Source of the DNA: an uncultured Prevotellaceae bacterium | GTDB lineage: Bacteria; Bacteroidota; Bacteroidia; Bacteroidales; Bacteroidaceae | Direction: 5' to 3' | Length of the DNA: 27,581 nucleotides | Assembly (NCBI GenBank): GCA_937898415.1 | Contig: CALDLA010000006.1 | Coordinates: 1 to 27,581, forward strand | Shown here: in pieces, positions 6,819-14,277 of the stretch | How the letters are laid out: every line of letters begins with the position of its first letter | How positions within the stretch are numbered: position 1 is the first letter of the stretch | Made by a program: the position numbers and the translations under genes | The notes under the pieces: model-generated | Told to the model about the DNA's origin: nothing | The model's database searches: none | Seen by the model: the letters and a program-made list of their open reading frames with translations, nothing else

Positions 6819-8417
6819 ATGAGATACCCGATAGGCATACAGAGCTTCGAGACGATACGGCAGAGAGGATTCGTCTATGTGGACAAGACCGACTTCATCT
6901 ATGAGTTGGCCCAGGGACACGTCTACTTCCTCGCCCGCCCCCGCCGCTTCGGCAAGAGCCTGCTGCTGAGCACCCTGAAATGCTATTTCGAGGGACGACG
7001 CGACCTGTTCGAGGGACTGAAGATCATGGAACTGGAGCAGGAGTGGGCGAAATACCCCGTCGTCACCTTTGACTTCAACGGACTGCTCAAGAGCGAGGGT
7101 AACCCCCTGCGTAACTATCTGTTCAACCAGGTGAAGGAAGCGGAGCGGAAATACGGCATCACCCCCGAGGACATCGATGACCTGGGATTGCGTTTCCGCC
7201 GCCTGATTCCCGCCATCCACGAAAAGACGGGCCAACAGGTGGTCGTGCTCATCGACGAGTACGACAAGCCACTGCTCGACCTCTTGGAAACGGGCAATCC
7301 CGAGGACGAACAGCAACTGATTGACAACCGCGAACTGCTGAGGGGATTCTTCTCCATCTTCAAGGCCACTGACGACCACCTGCGCTTCGTCCTGCTGACA
7401 GGCATCACGAAGTTCTCGCAGGTCTCGATGTTCAGCGGCTTCAACCAGCCCGACGACATCACGCTCGACAGACAATATGACACGCTCCTCGGCATTACCG
7501 AACAGGAACTGCACACCGTCTTCGCCGAACCTATACGTGAGATGGCGGAGGAGATGGGATGCACCGAGGACGAGGTGAAAGCGAAGTTGAAAGCGCAGTA
7601 TGACGGCTACCACTTCAGCGAAAGGATGATAGACGTATATAATCCCTTCAGTATCCTAAACACTTTCTCAAAGCTCAGCATGAAGGACTACTGGTTCACT
7701 TCTGGCACACCAACCTATCTGGTGCGCCTGCTCGGGCATAGCCAGGAAGACATCATGACATACACCAGCGGTGAGCATGCGCTCGATGAATTCCTTAACT
7801 ACAAGGCCGACTCTGCCAAGCCCTTGCCTATGATTTTCCAGGCAGGCTACCTCACCGTCAAGGGCTACGACCCCGAATTTGAGATGTATCAGCTCGACTT
7901 CCCCAACAATGAAGTAAGGCAAGGCGTCATCACCCTCTTGGCCAACGACTATCTACAGCTGAATGGACAAGCCGCCTCATGGGTGCAGAAGATTGTCCGC
8001 GCCATGCGCGACGGTGACACCGACCTGGTGCGCCGCCTCTTCACGTCGTTCCTGGCCGAGACGCCCTACTCCATGCGTCCCAAGAAGGACGAGAAAGACC
8101 GTGAGTTGTATTTCCACTACACGTTCTACCTGCTCCTGCGCCTCATCTCGTGCTACACGGTCTATACGGAGAAACAGCTCAGCGAGGGCCGTGCCGACTG
8201 TATCGTGGAGACGCCCAAGTACACCTACATCTTAGAGTTTAAGCTCGACGGGACGGCAGCAGAAGCCCTACAGCAAATCAACGATCGCGGTTATGCCAAG
8301 GCCTACGAGGCTGACCCCCGCCCCATCTATCAAATCGGTGCCAGCTTCAGCAGCAAGACCGGAACGATTGAGGAGTGGGAAGCGAGAGAAGTGAGAGAAG
8401 TGAAAAGTGAGGAGTGA
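6819..8417 (+). CDS. AAA-like ATPase with C-terminal PD-(D/E)XK nuclease-type domain
   Basis: This 532-residue protein has the layout of the AAA-ATPase-like/PDDEXK_9 family abundant in Bacteroidetes. MRYPIGIQSFETIRQRGFVY is the standard opening. RPRRFGKS (residues 40-47) is the degenerate Walker A, and VVVLIDEYD (141-149) is Walker B. A sensor-like strand, RFVLLTGITKFS, lies near 189-200. The C-terminal domain has Asp460 (GRAD) and Glu473-x-Lys475 (LEFK), the PD-(D/E)XK catalytic set. The ATG at 6819 is chosen over the in-frame GTG at 6786 because the family begins here and the GTG is in repeat DNA; a purine tract precedes it. The family's role is unsettled (mobile or selfish, or defence-like, suggested by others). 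The last residues (AREVREVKSEE) are encoded by heptamer repeats. It interrupts the fimbrial genes and looks like an inserted cargo gene. Confidence 0.85.
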   Translation: MRYPIGIQSFETIRQRGFVYVDKTDFIYELAQGHVYFLARPRRFGKSLLLSTLKCYFEGRRDLFEGLKIMELEQEWAKYPVVTFDFNGLLKSEGNPLRNYLFNQVKEAERKYGITPEDIDDLGLRFRRLIPAIHEKTGQQVVVLIDEYDKPLLDLLETGNPEDEQQLIDNRELLRGFFSIFKATDDHLRFVLLTGITKFSQVSMFSGFNQPDDITLDRQYDTLLGITEQELHTVFAEPIREMAEEMGCTEDEVKAKLKAQYDGYHFSERMIDVYNPFSILNTFSKLSMKDYWFTSGTPTYLVRLLGHSQEDIMTYTSGEHALDEFLNYKADSAKPLPMIFQAGYLTVKGYDPEFEMYQLDFPNNEVRQGVITLLANDYLQLNGQAASWVQKIVRAMRDGDTDLVRRLFTSFLAETPYSMRPKKDEKDRELYFHYTFYLLLRLISCYTVYTEKQLSEGRADCIVETPKYTYILEFKLDGTAAEALQQINDRGYAKAYEADPRPIYQIGASFSSKTGTIEEWEAREVREVKSEE

Positions 8418-8474
8418 GGAGTGAGAAGTGAAAAGTGAAAAGTGAGAAGTGAGAAGTGAGAAGTGAGAAGTGAA
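8385..8474 (+). repeat. GAAGTGA/GAAAAGTGA heptamer tract at the ATPase 3' end
   Basis: About 90 bp of GAAGTGA, AAAGTGA and GGAGTGA units begin inside the ATPase gene, supply its last codons and stop, and continue to within about 30 bp of the next start codon. Period 7 puts a TGA stop in every frame, so the tract ends any gene that runs into it. Confidence 0.9.
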
Positions 8475-8495
8475 ACAATAAATAATAACAAATAA

Positions 8496-8500
8496 AAAGG
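8496..8500 (+). promoter_or_regulatory. Ribosome binding site deciding the second fimbrillin start
   Basis: AAAGG lies 8 nt before the ATG at 8509 but only 2 nt before the ATG at 8503. This favours 8509 as the start and gives a compact signal peptide beginning MKKHLIF. Confidence 0.6.
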
Positions 8501-8508
8501 AAATGATT

Positions 8509-10476
8509 ATGAAAAAGCATTTAATCTTCGCAACTGCGCTTGCAGTGCTTGCCAGTTGCTCCAGTGACGACTTCGTCGGAGAGTCTCCGAATGGCGTCAA
8601 TGGGCAGATTGATGGGGCGATCAGCTTTGGCTTCGATTTGTCGAAAGTCACGAGAGCAGAGTCTGACCATGCAACATCTGCTGCCAATCTTGGTAATCAA
8701 TTCATTGTTTGGGGTGAAAAAAATACAGGTGCAACGGACACCGAGGCCGCACCCGCTGCGGGTCACCTTGTATTCCCTAACTATCAGGTAAACTATACTA
8801 ATAACACCGCTTATACTACCACATCCAATACTAAGGATTGGGAGTATGTGGGTTACACACACAGCTCTAGTTATCAAAACAACATTACGTATAAGGCCTC
8901 TGCGTCTGAAGCAGTAAAAGGAAGTAGCGCAGCCCAAACAATCAAGTATTGGGACTATAGTGCTGGTAGCTATACCTTTACTGCTGTATCTGCTTCCAAA
9001 CTTGATGGTAGCAGTAAGACTGACATTGAAAATGGTTATGTCAAGATTCAAAAGAATATTGATGACAATGACAAAGCATCTGAGAAGGGTTATAAAGTCA
9101 CTGTTACTGCTAATGCTGACCTCACGAAATTGTATTTTAGTGACCGTACAATCATCACTCAAAGTGCAGGAACAGACCGTAATGCTACTAATGCTTATGG
9201 CGGCAATGTGACTTTGAAATTCCGTAATGCACTATCTCAAGTTCGTGCTGGTGTCTATGAGACTATTCCTGGATATGCCATCTCTGACATCCATTTCTTT
9301 GTTACCAGTGATGTTGAAGCTAAGGTTTCAGAAGTTGATGCATTTGGTGCCATTTGCCCCAACATCAAGGGTAACGGCTATGCAGGTGATTTGACAGTAA
9401 CGTATAGTGAACAAACTGCAACCCTCAATCAGCCCGTTGTTTCTGCTAGCGGAACTGTGGCTGCAGACCTCATATTGGGTACCAATACCAACACGGTCAC
9501 AACATCCGCACCTCTTGGTACAACAGCCGCATCCCCCACTTGGGATACTGATGGAGGTGCATTTACTACTGTGATGCTTCAGGGAGCTCATACCACTAAC
9601 ATGAAGGTTAAGTGTAATTATACGCTCTACAACTCTGTTTCTGGTGAGAAAATTGATATAATTGGTGCTACTGCTGAGGTTCCTTATCAGTATCTTCAGT
9701 GGAAGCCGAATTACAAATACACCTATCTGTTTAAGATCAGTGATAACACCAATGGTTCTTCTGGTCAGGGCGTCGTTGGCCTTTATCCTATCACCTTCGA
9801 TGCTATCGAAATTGTGAATGGTGACGGCCTGGCTGAGTACATTACAACAGTCAGCGAGCCGAGTATCACGACGTTTGGTGTGAGTGGAGGCAAATATGTA
9901 GCATCACATGGAACAGCTGAGCCTTATTATGATTATCCTGCTGGCTGTGACATCTACGCAACAATTATGGATGGCAGCTCAGTTAAGGACTTTACGCTTG
10001 GTACAGATGTAAATGTTTACTTAGTGACAACTACAAATGCGACAAGCTTCCCGATTACGGAGGCATCCGTCGCAGAAGCTCTTGCGGAATCTCCGACTGG
10101 AACAGCAAAGATAAGTTGTGTAAATAAGAACACTGATGCCTCAACCTGTTTCACTGCAGTTCCTGCTGAAGTTACCACTGTTCCCGGTGAGGACGGAGTT
10201 AATATCACGGGAACTCATGCCTTGAAGCTGACAGGTGTAGTTGCAACTACAACCACAACTGCATATGCCATTGAGTACATCCATACTCCAGCTGCATTTA
10301 CTACCGATGGTGGTAAGACATACGCAAATGAAGCAGCATTCGATGCAGCAGGTGTACTTTATACTACTGCCGCTTGTGATGTAGAAGCATCTTGGGTAGA
10401 TGATTTAACAACATACTACAAGAAAATCCTTAACAAACCTGGTACTAAGGTTTATAAGATTATTGTTGTCAAATAG
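8509..10476 (+). CDS. Second fimbrillin-family lipoprotein, paralogue of the 3260 gene
   Basis: This 655-residue protein has the signal peptide MKKHLIFATALAVLASC (Cys17) and Arg49 in KVTRAESD as candidate maturation site. It shares a run of segments with the 3260 product in the same order: NLGNQFIVWGEKNTG, TTTSNTKDWEYVG, AQTIKYWDYS, RAGVYETIPGY, YTYLFKISDNTNG and GLYPITFDA. It lacks most of the C-terminal repeat extension, keeping one unit. Codon use is again more A/T-ending than in flanking genes. A terminator-like structure follows. It may be an alternative or accessory pilin; nothing in the sequence decides shaft versus tip. No promoter is identifiable between the ATPase stop and this start. 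Confidence 0.8.
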   Translation: MKKHLIFATALAVLASCSSDDFVGESPNGVNGQIDGAISFGFDLSKVTRAESDHATSAANLGNQFIVWGEKNTGATDTEAAPAAGHLVFPNYQVNYTNNTAYTTTSNTKDWEYVGYTHSSSYQNNITYKASASEAVKGSSAAQTIKYWDYSAGSYTFTAVSASKLDGSSKTDIENGYVKIQKNIDDNDKASEKGYKVTVTANADLTKLYFSDRTIITQSAGTDRNATNAYGGNVTLKFRNALSQVRAGVYETIPGYAISDIHFFVTSDVEAKVSEVDAFGAICPNIKGNGYAGDLTVTYSEQTATLNQPVVSASGTVAADLILGTNTNTVTTSAPLGTTAASPTWDTDGGAFTTVMLQGAHTTNMKVKCNYTLYNSVSGEKIDIIGATAEVPYQYLQWKPNYKYTYLFKISDNTNGSSGQGVVGLYPITFDAIEIVNGDGLAEYITTVSEPSITTFGVSGGKYVASHGTAEPYYDYPAGCDIYATIMDGSSVKDFTLGTDVNVYLVTTTNATSFPITEASVAEALAESPTGTAKISCVNKNTDASTCFTAVPAEVTTVPGEDGVNITGTHALKLTGVVATTTTTAYAIEYIHTPAAFTTDGGKTYANEAAFDAAGVLYTTAACDVEASWVDDLTTYYKKILNKPGTKVYKIIVVK

Positions 10477-10489
10477 TCATCCTCATTAA

Positions 10490-10536
10490 GCGGGGCGCTT
10501 GCGTTGCAAGCGGAAGCATGGGACGGAGCGCCCCGC
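10490..10536 (+). terminator. Terminator-like structure after the second fimbrillin
   Basis: A perfect 10-bp stem, GCGGGGCGCT (10490-10499) with AGCGCCCCGC (10527-10536), encloses an inner CTTGC-GTT-GCAAG hairpin (10498-10510). No U-run follows, but the next 20 bases are A/T-rich. Confidence 0.6.
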
Positions 10537-10610
10537 CATATAACTATTAATAATTTACGCGCAAAAGGAAACTGCCTGTTAGCGAGTAATCAACAAGAAG
10601 TGAGAGAACG

Positions 10611-11486
10611 ATGAACGAGAACTGGTCGGATAAGGATTGGAAAGAGAGCCAGGGGAACCGTGGGGGCTCTGGGGACTATGAGGCTAATGGGGCTCATGGG
10701 GCCAATGAGGCCAATGGGACTCATGAGACTCAGGGGTCCCAGGAGACTCAGGGTTCCCAGGAGACTCAGGGGTCCCAGGAGACCCATGAGCCCCAGGACA
10801 CCCAGGCCCCCCAGGGGCCTCAGCGCAAGCCGCTGGAGCCGCAGCCTTTCCTGCCTAAGAAGGGGAACTACCGTGACCTGCTGGTCTACCAGAAGGCGGA
10901 GTGCCTCTACGACATCACGTTCTTCTTTGCTAAGAATTACTTCGTGGCACGTAAAGACCGTACGGTGGACCAGGTGGTGCAGGCTGCCCGCTCCGGCAAA
11001 CAGAACATTGCGGAGGGGTGCTCGGCGGGTGCCACGTCGTCGGAGATGGAACTGAGGCTCTTAGGAGTGGCCCGTGCCAGTATGCAGGAGGTGCTCGCCG
11101 ACTACGAGGACTACCTGCGTACCCGGGGCCTGCAGCAGTGGTCCGTCGATGACCCGCGAACCCATCAGACTCAGGAGTACTGTAAGAAGCACTACAGTCC
11201 GCTGGACTACACAAAGGACATCGACCGCCGCTCGCCGGAAGCCATCTGTAACATCGCCATCACCCTCATCCACCAGTATGACACCATGATGGGTAACCTC
11301 ATCGACCGCCTGCAGAAGGACTTCGTAGAAGAAGGCGGCATCCGCGAACGGATGACCGCCGCCCGACTCGGCTATCGGAATGAGCAGAAGAAGCGCATCG
11401 CAGAGTTAGAGGCTGAGAACACCCAACTCCGCGCAAGGATTGCGGAGTTAGAGAGCCTGCTGAGGCAGAAAGGAGGGGAGCTATGA
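10611..11486 (+). CDS. Four-helix-bundle protein with repeat-encoded N-terminus and C-terminal coiled coil
   Basis: 291 residues in three parts. Residues about 18-75 are Gly/Thr/Gln/Glu/His-rich and nonamer-encoded (ETQGSQ repeats). Residues about 84-250 match the four-helix-bundle/'S23-like' family with a suffix domain (NYRDLLVYQKAECLYDIT, VVQAARSGKQNIAEGC, ELRLLGVARASMQEVLADY), whose core fold is related to Avd accessory proteins of diversity-generating retroelements. Residues about 258-291 form a leucine-zipper-like coiled coil (RIAELEAENTQLRARIAELE). There is no signal peptide, so it is presumably cytoplasmic. It overlaps the next lipoprotein gene by 4 nt (ATGA), so translation is coupled. 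The core domain lacks a known biochemical role. The start is taken as the first ATG; no strong ribosome binding site is visible. Confidence 0.75.
   Translation: MNENWSDKDWKESQGNRGGSGDYEANGAHGANEANGTHETQGSQETQGSQETQGSQETHEPQDTQAPQGPQRKPLEPQPFLPKKGNYRDLLVYQKAECLYDITFFFAKNYFVARKDRTVDQVVQAARSGKQNIAEGCSAGATSSEMELRLLGVARASMQEVLADYEDYLRTRGLQQWSVDDPRTHQTQEYCKKHYSPLDYTKDIDRRSPEAICNIAITLIHQYDTMMGNLIDRLQKDFVEEGGIRERMTAARLGYRNEQKKRIAELEAENTQLRARIAELESLLRQKGGEL
10664..10830 (+). repeat. Nonamer tract in the four-helix gene (Gly-Thr-His / Glu-Thr-Gln frame)
   Basis: About 18 degenerate 9-bp units of the GGGACTCAT/GGGGCCAAT/GAGACTCAG type are read as EANGAHGANEANGTHETQ, then ETQGSQ repeats. An 18-bp higher-order unit (GAGACTCAGGGNTCCCAG) is repeated three times. 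The +1 frame is also open and would read Met-Gly-Leu-Met like the signal peptides downstream. Confidence 0.9.
11470..11477 (+). promoter_or_regulatory. Strong ribosome binding site for the 11483 lipoprotein
   Basis: AAGGAGGG lies just before the ATG at 11483 within the end of the four-helix gene. It is the only good Shine-Dalgarno site near any of the many in-frame ATGs of the repeat-encoded signal peptide, which supports 11483 as the start. Confidence 0.75.
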
Positions 11487-12808
11487 GGAGGATTATGGGA
11501 GTAATGGGGCCAATGGGACTAATGGGGCCAATGGGACCAATGGGACTCATGAGACTCATGGGACTCATGGGACTCATGGGACCCAGGGGACTCATGGGAC
11601 TCAGGAGACTCAGAGGACCCAGAGGACTCAGGGGACTCAGAGGACCCATGGGACCCAGGGGACTCATAGCACTCATGGGACTCATGGGGCTCATGGGTTG
11701 TTCCTCAGAGAGCACGGATGCCCCGGCCGAGGAGCCGACCGTGGAGACGGGGACGCCCATCGCCTTATCCGCCAACCAACAGCCGGAGACGGTCATCACC
11801 CGAACTGGCCTGGATGAGAAGGGAGTCACGGCTTTCACCGTCTTTGGCTATAAGAATTACGGCAATGATGACAACTACGCTACCCGACAGACGGTGTTCC
11901 CAGGATACACGGTGAGCTGGACAGCCAATAGTGCCAACACCAGTACGACCAACACCAACAGCTGGGAATACGTGGACGAAAACACTGAACAGACCATCAA
12001 GTACTGGGACTGGGGCGCTTCGGCCTACCGGTTCTTTGGGGTGACGGGAAGTGTGAATAGTGGGATTGGAACCGGCACTCAAGGGACATACGGGACTTAT
12101 GGGCCCAATGGGGCTTACGAGACCTACGAACTGACGATAACGGCCGACGGTTCGACAACCAGCACCATCAACACAACACCCTTCTTCAGCCACCTGTGGT
12201 TCTCAACGGGGAGGTTGCCTGACTATCCTGACCGTCAGTTCGGAAAGCCGGTGCAGTTGGAGTTTCTGAAACCCCTGTCGACGGTGCGGTTTATGTTTAC
12301 CTTCGAGAATCCTGATGATGCCACCACCACCATGTTGACAGACAAGAGTTTCCGTCCGACGAATGGCAGCATCATCAAGACGAAAGGTGATATCACCATC
12401 AGCTATCCGCTGACTGGCCCGGCCACTGAGGAGTGGTATACCTATAACCCCGGGATGGGAGGCATTACGAAGTTCTCGCAGGACTACTACGAGGCGGAGG
12501 ATTTGGAGATTGATGATGAAAGTGGTCACGTCGTGAAGCCATATTTCGATGCCCTCGAGGATCAGCTTAATACCATCTATACGGTGCTGCCTGTCAGCAA
12601 TCAGGGCTCATACACCCTCAGCGTAAGCGTAAACGGTGATCCCAAGACCACCGTGGTGCCGGCGGAGTTCATGGACTGGAAGTTAGGTTATCTCTATACC
12701 TATATCTTCAAGATACACGTCGATGGCAGTGTGAAGATTGAAACAGTACAGTCGGCCTTCACCCAGTGGGAGCCTCATTCGACAACCCACACGGTGTATA
12801 ATTGGTGA
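11483..12808 (+). CDS. Fimbrillin-like lipoprotein with a nonamer-encoded signal peptide
   Basis: 441 residues. Residues 1-72 are almost entirely Met, Gly, Leu, Pro and Arg encoded by 9-bp repeats, ending GLMGLMGC-SSE with Cys73 as lipidated residue. This works as a lipoprotein signal peptide (basic residues, then LIALMGLMGLMG) but is three times the usual length. Arg107 in VITRTGLDE is 34 residues after the Cys. The body shares TTNTNSWEYV, QTIKYWDWG and YTYIFKI with the two larger fimbrillins, so it is a smaller paralogue and a candidate accessory or tip subunit. Residues about 196-216 carry a second short nonamer tract. A strong ribosome binding site and ATGA overlap tie it to the four-helix gene. 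An internal ATG could also be used; 11483 is preferred on ribosome binding site grounds. Confidence 0.7.
   Translation: MRRIMGVMGPMGLMGPMGPMGLMRLMGLMGLMGPRGLMGLRRLRGPRGLRGLRGPMGPRGLIALMGLMGLMGCSSESTDAPAEEPTVETGTPIALSANQQPETVITRTGLDEKGVTAFTVFGYKNYGNDDNYATRQTVFPGYTVSWTANSANTSTTNTNSWEYVDENTEQTIKYWDWGASAYRFFGVTGSVNSGIGTGTQGTYGTYGPNGAYETYELTITADGSTTSTINTTPFFSHLWFSTGRLPDYPDRQFGKPVQLEFLKPLSTVRFMFTFENPDDATTTMLTDKSFRPTNGSIIKTKGDITISYPLTGPATEEWYTYNPGMGGITKFSQDYYEAEDLEIDDESGHVVKPYFDALEDQLNTIYTVLPVSNQGSYTLSVSVNGDPKTTVVPAEFMDWKLGYLYTYIFKIHVDGSVKIETVQSAFTQWEPHSTTHTVYNW
11492..11698 (+). repeat. Nonamer tract encoding a lipoprotein signal peptide (Gly-Leu-Met frame)
   Basis: About 23 degenerate 9-bp units (GGACTCATG, GGACCAATG, GGACCCAGG, AGACTCAGA) are in frame as Gly-Leu-Met, Gly-Pro-Met and Gly-Leu-Arg. 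The tract ends exactly at the lipobox cysteine. Confidence 0.95.
12068..12130 (+). repeat. Short internal nonamer tract in the same lipoprotein
   Basis: About six units such as GGGACATAC, GGGACTTAT, GGGCCCAAT and GGGGCTTAC are read as Gly-Thr-Tyr, Gly-Pro-Asn and Gly-Ala-Tyr. This is a different frame of the repeat from that used in the same gene's signal peptide. Confidence 0.75.
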
Positions 12809-12813
12809 TTATT

Positions 12814-12935
12814 TAGGAGTTAAGGAGTTAAGGAGTTAAGGAGTTAATGGAGTTAAGGAGTTAAGGAGTTAAGGAGTTAAGGAGTTAAGGAGTTAAGGAG
12901 TTAATGGAGTTAATGGAGTTAAAGGAGATAAGGAG
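12814..12935 (+). repeat. Octamer array AAGGAGTT running into a start codon
   Basis: Fifteen units: TAGGAGTT, three AAGGAGTT, AATGGAGTT, six AAGGAGTT, two AATGGAGTT, AAAGGAGAT and AAGGAG. The unit contains the Shine-Dalgarno core AAGGAG. Three units carry an extra T that creates ATG (12847, 12904, 12913). The last two units sit 9 and 1 nt before the ATG at 12937. The array fills nearly the whole gap between the two lipoprotein genes. Confidence 0.95.
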
Positions 12936-12936
12936 A

Positions 12937-14238
12937 ATGATGAGGCCAATGAGGCTCATGGGGCTCATGGGACCCATAGGACTCATGGGACTCATGAGAC
13001 CCAGGGGACTCAGTAGACCCAGGGGACTCAGTAGACCCAGGGGACTCATAGCACTCATGGGACTCATAGCACTCATGGGACTCATGGGATGCTCTGAGGA
13101 CCAGGAGAAGAGCCTGCACCGCATGACGGTGGAGGGCGTGCCCTATGCTCCGATGTTCGTCGAGGAGGGTGAGAGGGGTACGACCCGCTCGGGTGAAACA
13201 CCAGACCCAACAACCTGGACGCCACCTTCACCCTACGTTACCTATAACAACATCAACGGCAAGTTCAAGCAGCAGAAGGATCTGATGAACAAGTCCATCA
13301 ACATATTCTTCACTCAGGACGACAAGGCGCCCATGGAGGGTATCTTCTTCTACAGGCCTACCGACAACACCTGGCAACTGAATATGGATATTGAGAACAA
13401 TGGCACCTACTACCTCTACGGCTACATCCCCAAGGAGGACGCGGAAGGGGTCACCATCTCACCCAACGACACATACAGCAACGGAGCCGTACTCACCATC
13501 AACGGCCTCAACGCCGTGACCCCAAGTGACGTCTGCGTCGTCATCGGAGCAAAAAGGGGACACGACGTTGCCGATGACAACACAGGAACCGACGAGTCCC
13601 CCGAGCGATTACAGGCAGGACAGTTTGCAGTCGATGTCCTACGTGTGGTCAAAGACGAACCAAGTGGCAGCAACTATATCTTCCTGCTCTTCGACCATAT
13701 CTACTCAGCCCTGCGCTTCCGGTTCTCCGTCCAAAAGGATTATGCCGCCCTGCGCACCATCAAACTGCGCAAGTTGGAGCTGACCCCCTATCAAGACGAC
13801 CAGAAGACGGGTGTCAATACCAAATTTAACGCGACCATCCAATTGAAGAAGAACGACGACAAAGTATCGCCCATTGTGGGTGACGTTGACTTTACTCCTG
13901 TCGAGTCGGGTGCCCACGCATCGGATGTGCCTATCTTCGATGGCGAGGTGGAGCTTCCGACCACCTATCCTGAGCTCCCCGAGGAGTTCTTAGGATGCTT
14001 CGTGCCCGGCTGCAAGTACTTCAAACTGCGCTGCACGTACGATGTCTATGACAACGATAACAACCTCATCCGCCAGGGCTGTGAGGCCGAGAACGACTTC
14101 GACCTGGATTCGAAGTTCGGCAATGAGGCCCATGTGATGCGCGGTCACTGCTATTCATACTCCATCACGGTGCAGCCTACATACCTGTATGTGCTCTCTG
14201 AACCCGACATGGACAACCCGACGGTGACAATACAATAA
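12937..14238 (+). CDS. Second fimbrillin-like lipoprotein with nonamer-encoded signal peptide
   Basis: About 433 residues from the ATG at 12937; in-frame ATGs at 12904 and 12913 lie inside the octamer array and would add 11 or 8 residues. 12937 is chosen because AAAGGAG (12921-12927) lies 9 nt upstream. The signal peptide is Met/Gly/Leu/Arg/Pro repeat sequence ending ALMGLIALMGLMGC, lipidated at Cys52 by this start. Arg84 in GTTRSGE is 32 residues further on. The mature part is beta-rich (GTYYLYGYIPKED, NYIFLLFDHIYSALRFRFSV, CKYFKLRCTYDVYD, YSYSITVQPTYLYV) and fits the Mfa1/fimbrillin-like clan. It is more diverged than the others and lacks the TIKYWD motif. Probably a minor pilus subunit. 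It ends 39 bp before the giant gene. Confidence 0.7.
   Translation: MMRPMRLMGLMGPIGLMGLMRPRGLSRPRGLSRPRGLIALMGLIALMGLMGCSEDQEKSLHRMTVEGVPYAPMFVEEGERGTTRSGETPDPTTWTPPSPYVTYNNINGKFKQQKDLMNKSINIFFTQDDKAPMEGIFFYRPTDNTWQLNMDIENNGTYYLYGYIPKEDAEGVTISPNDTYSNGAVLTINGLNAVTPSDVCVVIGAKRGHDVADDNTGTDESPERLQAGQFAVDVLRVVKDEPSGSNYIFLLFDHIYSALRFRFSVQKDYAALRTIKLRKLELTPYQDDQKTGVNTKFNATIQLKKNDDKVSPIVGDVDFTPVESGAHASDVPIFDGEVELPTTYPELPEEFLGCFVPGCKYFKLRCTYDVYDNDNNLIRQGCEAENDFDLDSKFGNEAHVMRGHCYSYSITVQPTYLYVLSEPDMDNPTVTIQ
12943..13089 (+). repeat. Nonamer tract encoding the second repeat-type signal peptide
   Basis: About 16 units (AGGCTCATG, GGACTCATG, GGACTCAGTAGACCCAGG) are in the Gly-Leu-Met/Gly-Leu-Ser-Arg-Pro-Arg frame. 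The 18-mer GGACTCAGTAGACCCAGG is repeated. The tract ends at the lipobox Cys codon, as in the 11483 gene. Confidence 0.9.
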
Positions 14239-14277
14239 ATGTTGAACGGAGGACGTTGATATTGAGAAGATTTGTTT

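Noticed and set aside
6552..7613. 353-codon open frame on the minus strand over the ATPase gene
   Set aside because: The + strand ATPase has clear Walker and PD-(D/E)XK motifs in the same region; the minus frame shows no motif and its tail is heptamer repeat.
10660..11055. Alternative + frame reading Met-Gly-Leu-Met like a lipoprotein signal peptide at the four-helix gene
   Set aside because: It never reaches a lipobox Cys and runs into Arg/Ser-rich nonsense over the four-helix domain; the 10611 frame encodes a recognisable domain.
10611..11486. Four-helix protein as Avd of a diversity-generating retroelement
   Set aside because: No reverse transcriptase, template repeat or variable repeat pair is visible in the window.
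11299..11838. Minus-strand frame rich in Met-Ser-Pro repeats
   Set aside because: It is the complement of the nonamer tract, which is open in several frames by composition. The + frame has a strong ribosome binding site, a lipobox and a fimbrillin body.
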